This document shows positions 48,698 through 58,046 of a stretch of DNA of 64,000 bases, piece by piece. This DNA is from Gammaproteobacteria bacterium (GTDB lineage Bacteria > Pseudomonadota > Gammaproteobacteria > Pseudomonadales > Cellvibrionaceae). The position numbers and the translations under genes are program-made. Every line of letters starts with the position of its first letter. Position 1 is the stretch's first letter. The notes below the pieces were generated by a model. That model did not search any database, was not told where the DNA came from, and saw only the letters and a list, made by a program, of their open reading frames with translations. Where the stretch lies: the NCBI GenBank assembly GCA_004173475.1, contig SEBU01000002.1, positions 310,001-374,000 on the forward strand. The letters are read 5' to 3'.

Positions 48698-49696
48698 TTA
48701 ACGTTGGAGCTCTTGTTGAATTCGCGCAGGAATATTCTGCATAACTTGTTCGCGCGCCACCATCAGCGCCTGAATAAATGCTTTTTTATTCGCATTGCCG
48801 TGACTTTTTACTAGAACCTTTTGTAGCCCTAAAAAGCTGGCACCATTATACATGGATGGATCAAGTTCGGTGCGTAACTGCTTTATCAGCGGCCACACAA
48901 TAATTCCCAACAAAGATATAAACCAATTTTGCTTAAAAACACGCTGGATTTTTTTCGAAATAAAACGTGCAGTGCCCTCACTTGATTTCAGCGCGATGTT
49001 GCCATGAAAGCCATCGCAGACTATCACATCCATTTCACCGCTAAAAATCTTATTCGCCTCAACGTAGCCACAAAAATTTAAACGCGAATCATTTTTTAAT
49101 AAACTCTGCGCCTCTCTAATAATTTCAGTGCCTTTGGTGATTTCGGTACCTATATTTAGTAAACCCACACGCGGAGCTGAACTCTTCGTTGACGCCAACG
49201 CATTTCCCATCAGGGCAAATTGATATAAATGTTCAGCGGTACAGTTAGTGTTGGCGCCCAAATCCAATAAATAAGTTTGCCCTTGTTCCACCGGCATAGA
49301 TTTACAAATTGCCGGGCGATCTACACCTGGAAAAGTTTTCAACAAAAATTTTCCCATCGCTAAAAGCGCGCCTGTATTGCCTGCGCTTACACAAGCATCA
49401 GCGAGATTTTTATTGACGCTGTCAATGGCGATCCACATGGACGAATTTTTTTTGCGGCGCAGCGCCTGAAGCGGATCTTCATCCATCGCAACAACATCTG
49501 TTGCATCCAGGATGCTGATACGGTGTTGGGATAACTTTTGTTCGGGAAGTAAAGCGAGAAGTTGTTGTTCATTGCCTACCAGCACAATGTCAACATCGTT
49601 AAAAATAGCAGTAAATTTTTGTGCAGCCGAAATAGCAACGCGGGGACCTAAGTCCCCGCTCATAGCATCTATGGCTATTCGAATTCTTGCAGACAA
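48698..49696 (-). CDS. plsX: Phosphate acyltransferase PlsX
   Basis: 332 residues. It makes acyl-phosphate from acyl-ACP for phospholipid synthesis. Family features: IAIDAMSGDLGP, CVSAGNTGALLAMG, DLGANTNCTAEHLYQFA, and VCDGFHGNIALKSSEG. The start appears to be TTG at 49696, since no upstream in-frame ATG or GTG exists close by and the reading frame opens just before the conserved IAIDAMSGD. No good Shine-Dalgarno is visible, so translational coupling to rpmF 22 bases upstream is likely. Confidence 0.94.
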   Translation of the reverse strand: MSARIRIAIDAMSGDLGPRVAISAAQKFTAIFNDVDIVLVGNEQQLLALLPEQKLSQHRISILDATDVVAMDEDPLQALRRKKNSSMWIAIDSVNKNLADACVSAGNTGALLAMGKFLLKTFPGVDRPAICKSMPVEQGQTYLLDLGANTNCTAEHLYQFALMGNALASTKSSAPRVGLLNIGTEITKGTEIIREAQSLLKNDSRLNFCGYVEANKIFSGEMDVIVCDGFHGNIALKSSEGTARFISKKIQRVFKQNWFISLLGIIVWPLIKQLRTELDPSMYNGASFLGLQKVLVKSHGNANKKAFIQALMVAREQVMQNIPARIQQELQR

Positions 49697-49718
49697 GATG
49701 TAATCGTCTTGTTAGAAA

Positions 49719-49901
49719 TTACTCGTTGCCGCCTTTATCGATCACTTTCACACCGCGGTAGAAACCGTCTGGAGTAACGTGATGACGCAAGTGTTTTTCA
49801 CCACTGGTAGCATCTACTGACAATGTTGGGCCAGTCAATGCATCATGTGAACGACGCATGTCGCGCTTGGAACGAGATTTTTTGTTTTGCTGTACAGCCA
49901 T
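49719..49901 (-). CDS. rpmF: 50S ribosomal protein L32
   Basis: 60 residues, basic N-terminus [20 protein letters not shown] followed by the [20 protein letters not shown] segment. Zinc-site cysteines are absent, as in the Cys-less L32 forms of many gammaproteobacteria. It follows yceD in the usual order. Confidence 0.97.
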   Translation of the reverse strand: MAVQQNKKSRSKRDMRRSHDALTGPTLSVDATSGEKHLRHHVTPDGFYRGVKVIDKGGNE

Positions 49902-49961
49902 GGGATCTACTCCTATTTACTTACTCGTTGGAACCGAGGCGCCTCTTGATTTCACGAATGC

Positions 49962-50498
49962 TCAATCTTTTTTCGGCGAGCTCTTAAGTTGCTCCAACAC
50001 CTGAAATGGGTTTTTCGTTTTCTTTACTTCGACTGGCTTGCCACTAGAGAAGAGTTGACGGTCAACACATTGCTCTTGATGGTAGGCAACCTTAGGTAAA
50101 CTTAATAGCATTTCCTCTTCGATCATATCGTAAAGGTTTGCCACACCTTCGCCGGTAATCCATGGGTCTAGATACTCTGGCAATGCCTCGGCACCTTCTT
50201 CATCCCACACAATCCCCAACGAGATATCACTCTCAACCGGTACATTTACCTTCTCAAGACAACGCTGGCAGATTAACGCTAACTCAGCAGATGCATGTCC
50301 AGTAACAACCTTTTTCTTCTCCACACTAATTCCAAATGCCAATTCCACCTGGACTTCACCAGTGGATTCTTCAACCGCATCTGCCAATCTTGGCAACTCA
50401 GCTACAGGTACAAACCCCTGAAGAGATATGCCTTGTTGGGCAAATTTTCTTGGGTCACCCTGCTTGGGCAATGGCTTTAATGAGGGGGTCTTAAACAT
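49962..50498 (-). CDS. yceD: YceD / DUF177 family protein
   Basis: 178 residues. The CQRC pair in LALICQRCLEKV-type segment (here LICQRCLEKVNVPV) and the late EEEMLLSLPKVAYHQEQC with a further Cys are the DUF177 pattern. The family is linked to 23S rRNA accumulation and always precedes rpmF. It is divergent from maf. Confidence 0.92.
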   Translation of the reverse strand: MFKTPSLKPLPKQGDPRKFAQQGISLQGFVPVAELPRLADAVEESTGEVQVELAFGISVEKKKVVTGHASAELALICQRCLEKVNVPVESDISLGIVWDEEGAEALPEYLDPWITGEGVANLYDMIEEEMLLSLPKVAYHQEQCVDRQLFSSGKPVEVKKTKNPFQVLEQLKSSPKKD

Positions 50499-50671
50499 AA
50501 GCGCGCCATAATAGGGATCTGCCCCACGTCTGTCAAAGAAAAACTATGGAAATGAGGCTATTTAGTGTCTTAGCGAGAAAATTCACCCCGTATCTATGGT
50601 TTTGAAGGCCCGTATGCAATATTTTGCGTCCTTTAATCTTTCCTAAATCGATCATTACACGTAATTACCTT

Positions 50672-51265
50672 ATGCCACCAATTTTACTTGCCTCAAGTTC
50701 AGTTTACCGGCGGGAGCTTTTATCCAAACTCCGGCTTCCATTCGAATGGGCAAATCCAAATATTGATGAGGCGCCCGGTAAAGATGAACGCGCAGATGAT
50801 TTAGTTGCTCGTCTCGCAGAAAGCAAAGCTAAAGCCTTGACTAATAAGTACCCAAATCGCCTTATTATTGGTTCTGATCAGGTGTCGCTAAGAGGATCAA
50901 CGATACTTGGCAAGCCTCACGATTATCAACGAGCTTTTGCGCAACTGCGTGCTGCGAGCGGTAAACAAATAATATTTAAAACAGGATTATGCGTACTTAA
51001 TACAATTACCAAACAAAGCCTCGTCTGCGTGGAAGAATTCAGTGTGTTTTTTCGCGAACTTAGTGATGATCAGATACACAACTACCTAATTCACGACGAA
51101 CCCTACGATTGCGCTGGTAGCTTTAAATGTGAGGGCCTTGGAATTTCATTATTCACGAAATTAAGCGGCGATGACCCCAACACGCTGATAGGTCTTCCGC
51201 TGATCCGGTTAGTAGAGATGCTTAAACAAAATGGTGTTGATCCACTACTCCATGCAAAAAAATAG
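50672..51265 (+). CDS. Maf-family nucleotide pyrophosphatase (YceF-like)
   Basis: 197 residues. It opens ILLASSSVYRRELL, the Maf substrate loop. RADDLVARLAESKAKAL, the base DQVS motif (IIGSDQVSLRG) and YDCAGSFKCEGLGISLF are present. YceF-type enzymes hydrolyse 7-methyl-GTP, and the yceD/rluC neighbourhood supports that subtype. ATG 50672 matches the family start; an in-frame start at 50624 would add 16 unsupported residues. It is convergent with the HAD gene, with stops directly adjacent. Confidence 0.93.
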   Translation: MPPILLASSSVYRRELLSKLRLPFEWANPNIDEAPGKDERADDLVARLAESKAKALTNKYPNRLIIGSDQVSLRGSTILGKPHDYQRAFAQLRAASGKQIIFKTGLCVLNTITKQSLVCVEEFSVFFRELSDDQIHNYLIHDEPYDCAGSFKCEGLGISLFTKLSGDDPNTLIGLPLIRLVEMLKQNGVDPLLHAKK

Positions 51266-51910
51266 CTAATTGAGCTTGCTCCAACCAAGTAATTGGCTAA
51301 ATTCATCTAAACACAGCTCCGGCTTGTACTGATGCATACGATCTATATGATGCGCTCCGTAACTCACTGCAATGCGCGGCATATTTATGCGCCTGGCCAT
51401 TTCCATATCGTATTCTGTATCACCAATCATGACGGTATCGTCAACGTTCGTATTGAAATGATTTAATAGCTCTTCGAGCATTAACGGATGCGGCTTTGAC
51501 GCCGTCTCATCAGCGCAACGTGTTGCATCAAAATAGTCATGCAATTTTAAGTCGCGCAGAATACGGTCCAATCCTTTCCGGGCTTTTCCCGTTGCAATTG
51601 CAAGGTTATGCCCCTGATCCCGCAAAATACCTAAGGTCTCCAAAACTTTTGGAAAGAGGTCTGATGCTTTTTCTTGGTCAAGCCGAATAAAATGCTCCGC
51701 GTAACGCTCGCGCAATTTTCCTCGTTCAATATCCGTTATTGTCGGAAATAGCTGAGAGAGCGCCTCTGGCAAACCCAAGCCGATAATATTGTGAACTGCA
51801 GAATCTGTCAGCGTCTCCCAACCCATGTCTGCAGTAGCAAGATGCATGGCATGCGTAATTTTGGCTTTCGAATCAATGAGGGTGCCGTCCCAATCGAAAA
51901 TAAAAAGCAA
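51266..51910 (-). CDS. HAD-IA phosphatase (phosphoglycolate-phosphatase-like)
   Basis: 214 residues. Motif I FDWDGTLID, motif II in LAIATGKARKGLDRIL, and motif III/IV MIGDTEYDMEMARR are intact. The start is TTG at 51910, supported by GGAG 7 bases upstream and by the conserved IFDWDGT immediately after. It lies 21 bases downstream of rluC, the usual neighbour of this HAD gene in Pseudomonas-type genomes. The substrate is not determined. Confidence 0.9.
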   Translation of the reverse strand: MLFIFDWDGTLIDSKAKITHAMHLATADMGWETLTDSAVHNIIGLGLPEALSQLFPTITDIERGKLRERYAEHFIRLDQEKASDLFPKVLETLGILRDQGHNLAIATGKARKGLDRILRDLKLHDYFDATRCADETASKPHPLMLEELLNHFNTNVDDTVMIGDTEYDMEMARRINMPRIAVSYGAHHIDRMHQYKPELCLDEFSQLLGWSKLN

Positions 51911-51931
51911 AAGCTATCTCCACAAATGAGT

Positions 51932-52948
51932 TTAAATCGGTACTAATTTTTTTAAAGCCGCCGCTAAATCTTTTGCTAGCGGAGCCTTCACAATCGTTTT
52001 TTCAGTGGCGTCAGGCAGATAAAACCCTAGCTCCGCAGCATGCAAAAATAAGCGCTTGACACCTACATCGCGCATCTGTTTGTTAAAATCGTCGTCGCCG
52101 TATTTTTCATCGCCAACGAGGCTATGGCCCACGTGTCTAGCGTGGACGCGGATTTGATGGGTTCGCCCGGTAATTGGACGAGCTTCTATCAGAGAACAAT
52201 TGCTATAACATTGCAAAATCTTGAACTCGGTCAGACTCGGCTTTCCATCCGGATGAACACGCACAACGCGCTCGTCATCCGCCACTTCAACTTTAAGTAA
52301 CGGAGCGTCTACACGCTTGCACGTCTGCGGCCAATGACCAATGACTAGCGCATGATAAACCTTAGTAATACCGCTGAAACTCTTCTCTCGTAGCGCGGCC
52401 TGCAAATGCCGCAGCATGCTACGCTTCTTGGCGATCATGATGCAGCCTGACGTGTCACGATCAAGGCGGTGAATTAATTCGAGGTATCGCGCATCCGGAC
52501 GCATTTGTCGAAGCGTTTCGATTAAACCAAGGCTTACGCCGCTACCCCCATGTACCGCTAGACCGGGAGGCTTATTAATAACGAGCAAGCCATCGTTTTC
52601 AAATAGCACGGAATTCTCAAGCAAAACGGTCATCGTATTACTCGGTTTCGGCACCGCTTCCTTTTCAGTGACACGCACTGGCGGGATGCGAATTTCATCG
52701 CCAACTGAAATTTTATAGTCAGGTTTGGTTCGCCCCTTATTTACCCTGACCTCGCCTTTTCTGATGATGTTATAAACTTTGGACTTGGGTACGCCCTTGA
52801 GGCGAGCCATAAGAAAGTTATCGATGCGCTGACCGGCTTGGTCGTCATCAACATCAACGAAACTAACCTTGGCAGGCACAATGTTGGTCGGCAAAACATG
52901 CTCGGACGATGATTTTTTTGAATCGGATGGCGTTTTCATGGCGCGCAT
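51932..52948 (-). CDS. rluC: 23S rRNA pseudouridine(955/2504/2580) synthase
   Basis: 338 residues: N-terminal S4 RNA-binding domain (AGQRIDNFLMARLKGVPKSKVYNIIRKGEV region) and a RluA-type catalytic domain with HRLDRDTSGC (catalytic Asp) and RPITGRTHQIRVH. It modifies large-subunit rRNA. ATG 52948 has AAGG 5 bases upstream; an ATG three codons later is possible. It is divergent from rne across a long gap, as in E. coli. Confidence 0.94.
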   Translation of the reverse strand: MRAMKTPSDSKKSSSEHVLPTNIVPAKVSFVDVDDDQAGQRIDNFLMARLKGVPKSKVYNIIRKGEVRVNKGRTKPDYKISVGDEIRIPPVRVTEKEAVPKPSNTMTVLLENSVLFENDGLLVINKPPGLAVHGGSGVSLGLIETLRQMRPDARYLELIHRLDRDTSGCIMIAKKRSMLRHLQAALREKSFSGITKVYHALVIGHWPQTCKRVDAPLLKVEVADDERVVRVHPDGKPSLTEFKILQCYSNCSLIEARPITGRTHQIRVHARHVGHSLVGDEKYGDDDFNKQMRDVGVKRLFLHAAELGFYLPDATEKTIVKAPLAKDLAAALKKLVPI

Positions 52949-53785
52949 AATACCTTAACTAGTCTCGCTAAGCACTTGAGATTGCTGGAATTGCGTATAG
53001 CTGCTATAGTCAATCGGCTGATCCAGGCTGGTTTCCGGGTCGCGCAGTTGTTTTGAATTGAAGGCTGTCGTATGACAAAACGTAGCTTGAATTTAATCTA
53101 AGGCGCACCGCTAGGAAATACCGCTGACAGTAGAGTGATCCGACAATGCCACGCCAAGAGCAAAAGGCATATCGGTTTACAAGCGAAACCAACTTGGTGA
53201 CCTTTGACTATGAATAGTTTAGGCACCTTAACAGTTGCGCTGGCAAATGCAGCCGTTATTGTTAATTTGAATGTTTTGTTGAACTCTGCGTTCTATTTGT
53301 TAATTCGTAGTTGTTAGTTTTATGGATTCGAGGCGCAAACCTTTTAGTGCCCAATTAATCCGAGACATATTGATCTTTTAAACTTGAGTCTCACATTAAA
53401 TAGTAAATATAAATGTTTGATTCCTAACTGAGACATGTTGATTCCCAGGAAACAATAAATCAGTTCAGCTGTTTATAGCTGTGTCGCAAGTGGATGAAAG
53501 CCACTTGCTAACTGGCCGAGAAGCCAGCCAAAAAAACAACGGATTACGTGTTACAACAAATAGATTTCGGTAAATTGAATTTACCTTGCGAGTCAAATGG
53601 GGATTCCGAGCCGACTTGGAATCTAGATCCAGACGCTGTGTAGCGACTCTTCTGTATCTGTACTCACCAACCGCTAATGCGAGCAAATTTTTTGTAGCGT
53701 ATTAGTCCATAAGGTTGCACAAACCATCCGCATTAACCTAGCCGCTTAGTTTGCTCACGCATCAACTAATCGAATTAGGTACAAC
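52949..53785 (+). promoter_or_regulatory. rluC-rne intergenic region with structured rne leader
   Basis: 837 bases with no gene I can support. The last 300 bases hold several hairpins: GCAAGTGG/CCACTTGC (53486-53508), CTGGC/GCCAG (53512-53527) followed by an A-tract, GGTAAATT/AATTTACC (53569-53585), and GATTCC/GGAATC (53602-53623). In enterics the long rne 5' leader folds into hairpins by which RNase E limits its own mRNA; a similar role is likely here. Promoters lie presumably around 53.1-53.4 kb but I cannot fix one. Confidence 0.6.
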
Positions 53786-56608
53786 ATGAAAAGAATGCTC
53801 ATTAATGCAACCCAACCTGAAGAGTTGCGCGTTGCACTGGTCGATGGCCAATGGCTTTACGATCTGGATATTGAGAACCGCAATCGCGAGCAAAAAAAGT
53901 CCAACATCTATAAAGGCAGAATCACCCGCGTTGAGCCAAGCCTCGAAGCAGCCTTTGTAGACTACGGTGCAGAACGTCACGGCTTCCTTCCCCTTAAAGA
54001 AATTTCCCGCGAATATTTTAGTAAAAATTCTGGCGATTCAGATGGCCGAATTAAAATAAAAGACGTGCTGAAAGAAGGCACCGAAGTTATTGTTCAAATT
54101 GATAAAGAAGAACGCGGTAATAAAGGCGCGGCCTTAACGACGTTTGTTAGTCTTGCTGGACGTTACCTCGTATTAATGCCGAACAACCCTCGCGCTGGCG
54201 GAATCTCTCGCCGCATTGAAGGTGAAGAACGCGCAGACCTCAAAGACGCTTTAGGCGCAATTGAAGTGCCACAAGGCATGGGCGTGATTATCCGCACCGC
54301 CGGTGTAGGTCGTAACGCTGAAGAGTTGCAATGGGACTTGAATTACCTGTTACAACTTTGGGATTCAATCGATACAGCTGCTAAAAAAGATCCTGCTCCG
54401 AATTTTCTGTTCCAGGAAAGTAACGTCATTATTCGCGCGATCCGCGATTATTTACGCCAGGACATCGGCGAAATTTTTGTTGATAACAAAGAAGCGTTTG
54501 ATTTGGCGGCCGGTTTTATCCAGCAAGTTATGCCGAACTACAGCAGCAAAGTAAAACTTTACCAAGACGATATTCCGCTCTTCAACCGCTATCAAATCGA
54601 AAGCCAAATTGAAACTGCGTTCCAACGCGAAGTTAAATTACCGTCTGGCGGTTCGATTGTTATCGACGTTACCGAAGCGATGATTGCGATTGATATCAAC
54701 TCGTCTCGCGCAACCAAAGGCGGCGATATTGAAGAAACCGCGTTACAAACCAACCTCGAAGCTGCCGACGAAATTGCACGTCAATTACGTTTGCGCGATA
54801 TGGGTGGCTTGGTAGTTATCGACTTTATCGACATGCAACCCGTGCGCAATCAACGTGAAGTTGAAAACCGTATGCGTGATGCACTATTAATGGATCGTGC
54901 TCGCGTACAAATCGGTCGTATTTCTCGCTTTGGATTGCTTGAAATGTCTCGCCAACGTCTGCGTCCATCGCTCGGCGAAACTCATTCAAAAGTATGCCCA
55001 CGCTGCGAAGGCCAAGGCACTATTCGTGGAACTCGCTCATTAGCATTATCTATTCTCCGCTTGGTTGAAGATGAAGCGCAAAAAGAACGTAGTGTAGAAA
55101 TTCGCGCGATCTGCCCTATTTCTGTGGCAACTTATTTACTCAACGAAAAACGCAAAACTATTTCCAGTATTGAAACTCGCAACAGCACTCGTGTAGTGAT
55201 TGTGCCAAATGCTGACATGATGACGCCGCACTTCGAAGTGCAACGTTTGCGCGATGATGACGAAGGCACACTCGAAACAAGTTACAAAATTGTTTCTCAC
55301 ATCGATGAAGCCAAAGAGGACGAAGAGGAGGCCAAGCCACTAGTCGTTAATAAGCCTGCTGTGCAACCTGTTACTCCATCGCAACGCGCTCCGTCACCAG
55401 AGCCGGTAAAAGCACCTGGTTTACTCTCACGCTTGTTTAGTTCAATCGCCGCTATTTTTGGCGGAGACGAAGAAGAAAAAAACAAGACAGTGAAACGCGA
55501 AAATGGACGTCCTAATAATCGTAATCGCAATCAGCACCAAAATCGCAATCGTCGCGATACTCGCGGTCGTCGCGAACGCAAAGACGTAAACGAAATTAGC
55601 GATAATCTTGAGCCGCGCAATCCTGCTACTACTCGTCCAAACAATGAGCGAGACACTGCGGAAGTTCGCGAGCCTCGCAACAACCAGCGCAACAATCAAC
55701 GTAACGATCAACGTGATAACGCTCGCGATAACCAACGTGACAATACTGAAAATTCTGGAGAAGTACGCGAAAACCGCAACAACAGAAATAACAGACCGCA
55801 ACGTGAAAATCGTGAGCCGAGAGAACCTCGTCGCCAACCACAAAATGTTGTGAGCGAAGAAGTGCTGGAAAATAACTTGCCAGTCGTCGAGGCTGAAGCT
55901 CAACAATTTGATAGTGAGGATGATCGTCCTGCAAAACGTCCGGCAGGCCGTCGCACTCGCTCACAGCAACGTCGCCGCTCACGTCGTGACGATCCTTCAG
56001 CGCCGGTTGAACAACAAAGCGAAATTGCATTTACCGAAACTGATTTGGAAACGAATACGCAGACTACAAATGAAACTCTTAGTCCGCAAATTAAACAATC
56101 CGAACCGGTGCAAACAATCACCCCTTCAAATGTCACTGTTGAATCCAAGCATGAACTAGACGCTATTGAATCGAATTTACTTTCTTCTATTTCGAAATCG
56201 CAAGCACCGATTGCAAATTCCGTGTCCGCTGAATTTGTTTCGGAAAGACCGATAGTAGAAACATTCGAAGCACCTCGCGAACGCGAAGCCACAGCATCTG
56301 TAGAAGCCCTTCCGACGGCGGCAAATTCGCAGATAACAGACGCTGCAAATGAAGCACCAGAAGCTGCGCCAGAAGAAACGGAAACGGGTAGCGAGCCGAA
56401 GCGTGCGAGTAATGATCCTCGTCGCACCCCAAAACCGGTTGCGAGTGTTCAAATCATTACCGAAGCTCCAGTGCGTCATCAAGCACGTGCGCTCGATACT
56501 AGTTTGCCGCCGAGCGTTGAGCATAATCCTCGACCAATATCGCGGCCAGCAAACGATCCGCGTGCAGCAAAGCAGGAACCGGCACACGAGAAAGAAGCGA
56601 ATGAATAA
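53786..56608 (+). CDS. rne: Ribonuclease E
   Basis: 940 residues. The catalytic half (1-510) has the S1 domain (about 37-120), DNase I-like site with D303 (AIDINS) and D346 (VVIDFID), and Zn-link C404/C407 (CPRCEGQG), all at E. coli positions. The C-terminal half is low-complexity: an Arg/Asn-rich stretch (about 575-690), an Arg-rich block near 720, then acidic/Ser/Thr linker. Two NDPR motifs occur at 876-879 and 923-926, near the end. It initiates mRNA decay and tRNA/rRNA processing and scaffolds the degradosome. A terminator follows. Confidence 0.98.
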   Translation: MKRMLINATQPEELRVALVDGQWLYDLDIENRNREQKKSNIYKGRITRVEPSLEAAFVDYGAERHGFLPLKEISREYFSKNSGDSDGRIKIKDVLKEGTEVIVQIDKEERGNKGAALTTFVSLAGRYLVLMPNNPRAGGISRRIEGEERADLKDALGAIEVPQGMGVIIRTAGVGRNAEELQWDLNYLLQLWDSIDTAAKKDPAPNFLFQESNVIIRAIRDYLRQDIGEIFVDNKEAFDLAAGFIQQVMPNYSSKVKLYQDDIPLFNRYQIESQIETAFQREVKLPSGGSIVIDVTEAMIAIDINSSRATKGGDIEETALQTNLEAADEIARQLRLRDMGGLVVIDFIDMQPVRNQREVENRMRDALLMDRARVQIGRISRFGLLEMSRQRLRPSLGETHSKVCPRCEGQGTIRGTRSLALSILRLVEDEAQKERSVEIRAICPISVATYLLNEKRKTISSIETRNSTRVVIVPNADMMTPHFEVQRLRDDDEGTLETSYKIVSHIDEAKEDEEEAKPLVVNKPAVQPVTPSQRAPSPEPVKAPGLLSRLFSSIAAIFGGDEEEKNKTVKRENGRPNNRNRNQHQNRNRRDTRGRRERKDVNEISDNLEPRNPATTRPNNERDTAEVREPRNNQRNNQRNDQRDNARDNQRDNTENSGEVRENRNNRNNRPQRENREPREPRRQPQNVVSEEVLENNLPVVEAEAQQFDSEDDRPAKRPAGRRTRSQQRRRSRRDDPSAPVEQQSEIAFTETDLETNTQTTNETLSPQIKQSEPVQTITPSNVTVESKHELDAIESNLLSSISKSQAPIANSVSAEFVSERPIVETFEAPREREATASVEALPTAANSQITDAANEAPEAAPEETETGSEPKRASNDPRRTPKPVASVQIITEAPVRHQARALDTSLPPSVEHNPRPISRPANDPRAAKQEPAHEKEANE

Positions 56609-56635
56609 ATCATTTTAATGATTTGATGTGAGATC

Positions 56636-56662
56636 AAAAACCGAGCGCATTGCTCGGTTTTT
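56636..56662 (+). terminator. Rho-independent terminator of rne
   Basis: Perfect 11-bp stem (AAAAACCGAGC / GCTCGGTTTTT) with a 5-base loop and a T-rich tail, 27 bases after the rne stop. Confidence 0.92.
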
Positions 56663-56725
56663 GTTTTTTGGTATTTATTATTTTGCAAATACTGAAACGA
56701 TATACGTTTTTTTTCTAAATGCGTC

Positions 56726-56753
56726 TTGCTGATCCTGCAAACATATGTATAAT
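56726..56753 (+). promoter_or_regulatory. Promoter of the tRNA-Ser gene
   Basis: TTGCTG at 56726-56731 and a perfect TATAAT at 56748-56753 are spaced 16 bases apart, 12 bases before the tRNA 5' end. The GC-rich stretch after the -10 (GCGCC) resembles a stringent-control discriminator. Confidence 0.75.
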
Positions 56754-56765
56754 TTGCGCCTCAAC

Positions 56766-56856
56766 GGAAGGGTGGCAGAGTGGTTTAATGCACCGGTCTT
56801 GAAAACCGGCGTAGGTTTATAGCCTACCCAGGGTTCAAATCCCTGCCCTTCCGCCA
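56766..56856 (+). tRNA. tRNA-Ser (anticodon UGA)
   Basis: 91 bases including encoded CCA. Acceptor stem GGAAGGG/CCCTTCC with discriminator G, anticodon stem CCGGT/ACCGG around loop CTTGAAA (anticodon TGA at 56800-56802), a long variable arm GTAGG/CCTAC typical of serine tRNAs, and T arm CAGGG-TTCAAAT-CCCTG. Confidence 0.98.
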
Positions 56857-56870
56857 TATTGAAAAAATAA

Positions 56871-56905
56871 AAAAGGCACCATGAAAATGGTGCCTTTTTT
56901 ATTTT
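56871..56905 (+). terminator. Terminator after tRNA-Ser
   Basis: AAAAGGCACCAT / ATGGTGCCTTTT stem with a GAAA tetraloop-like centre and a following T run (TTTTTTATTTT). Confidence 0.92.
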
Positions 56906-56968
56906 CGTCGCACAGACTAAACTGCATTATTCACAATCATCATCTTTTGCCGCGAGCATAAAATTGCG

Positions 56969-57361
56969 ATGATTTTTTCCCTAGCCATTTACGCTGCCCC
57001 TTATTCATCACAAGCGAGTCAAAGCGCTTACAGTTTTGCTCAGGCTTTACTAGAGAGCGGCCATTCCTTATACCGTGTGTTTTTTTATCATGATGCTATC
57101 CATTCAGCCTCAGCTTTAAGCACACCCCAGCAAGATGAGTTTAACTTCACCGAGCAATGGCGAGCATTGGCAGCAACTCATGATATAGATTTGGTTGTAT
57201 GCATCGCGGCCGCGTTAAAACGCGGTTTATTGAACCAACAAGAAGCTGTTCGCTACGAGAAACCTACATTCAATTTAGCAGAAGGTTTTGAAATCAGTGG
57301 GCTTGGTCAGTTGGTAGATGCTGCGGTTATATCTGACCGACTCGTAACATTTGGTGGGTAG
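56969..57361 (+). CDS. tusD: Sulfurtransferase TusD (DsrE family)
   Basis: 130 residues. The sulfur-accepting cysteine lies in DLVVCIAAALKRG, and the C-terminal FEISGLGQLVDAAVISDRLVTFGG is diagnostic. TusD takes persulfide sulfur from TusA/IscS and passes it within the TusBCD complex toward tRNA 2-thiouridine. It is first of four tightly packed genes; tusC starts 4 bases after. Confidence 0.95.
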   Translation: MIFSLAIYAAPYSSQASQSAYSFAQALLESGHSLYRVFFYHDAIHSASALSTPQQDEFNFTEQWRALAATHDIDLVVCIAAALKRGLLNQQEAVRYEKPTFNLAEGFEISGLGQLVDAAVISDRLVTFGG

Positions 57362-57364
57362 CCA

Positions 57365-57736
57365 ATGAATATCTCATCAAAAAAATTATTATTCGTTAGT
57401 CGTCATGCCCCATACGGATCATCATTGGCAAAAGAAGCATTGGATGCAATATTGGCCGCGTCCGCCTATGATCAGCAATTAAGTTTATTATTTATGGAAG
57501 ACGGAGTTTTTCAGCTCCTGAAAAACCAAAGCGCAAATGAGATTGGACAAAAAAGTTTTGCCGCCATTTTACCTGCGCTGCCCCTCTACGGAATAAACGC
57601 AATATATGTACATCGAGAGTCGCTAGAGAAACGTCAAATAACAATTAATGAACTTGTAATCGATGGTGTCCAGCTTATTGATAGTAGCGCTATCAGCAGT
57701 TTACTGGCACAGCAAGATCAGCTGCTGAGCTTTTAA
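57365..57736 (+). CDS. tusC: TusC / DsrF-like subunit
   Basis: 123 residues, DsrE fold: FVSRHAPYGSSLAKEALDAILAASAYDQ, then LLFMEDGVFQLL. No cysteine is present, as usual for TusC, so its role is structural in the TusBCD hexamer. It lies one base before tusB. Confidence 0.93.
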   Translation: MNISSKKLLFVSRHAPYGSSLAKEALDAILAASAYDQQLSLLFMEDGVFQLLKNQSANEIGQKSFAAILPALPLYGINAIYVHRESLEKRQITINELVIDGVQLIDSSAISSLLAQQDQLLSF

Positions 57737-57737
57737 T

Positions 57738-58046
57738 ATGAGCACTTTGCATACGATAAATAAATCACCCTTCTCACACACAACACTCTCGTCGTGTTTG
57801 CAGGTTTGCAGCAAAAACGATGGAGTTTTGCTTTTGGAAGACGGTGTTTTTGGAGCGCTTATAAGTGCACCCTGCGCTACCGAATTGACCGCACTTATAA
57901 ACGCAGGCCTGAAAGTCTACGCGCTTTCCGTCGATGTAAACGCACGAGGTCTGGGCGAGAAAGTACGCGACGATATAGTGATAACCGACTATAACGGATT
58001 TGTACAATTAAGCATTGCCCACTCATGCATCCAAAGTTGGTATTGA
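57738..58046 (+). CDS. tusB: TusB / DsrH-like subunit
   Basis: 102 residues: MSTLHTINKSPF, the family segment VLLLEDGVFGAL, and VITDYNGFVQLSIAHSCIQSWY at the C-terminus, typical of DsrH/TusB. It is third in the complex operon; its 3' end overlaps the assigned tusE start by 22 bases. Confidence 0.9.
   Translation: MSTLHTINKSPFSHTTLSSCLQVCSKNDGVLLLEDGVFGALISAPCATELTALINAGLKVYALSVDVNARGLGEKVRDDIVITDYNGFVQLSIAHSCIQSWY

Noticed and set aside
55158-56688. Several minus-strand frames of up to 175 codons opposite rne
   Set aside because: Their low-complexity composition is the antisense of the repetitive RNase E tail; no ribosome-binding sites or recognisable motifs.
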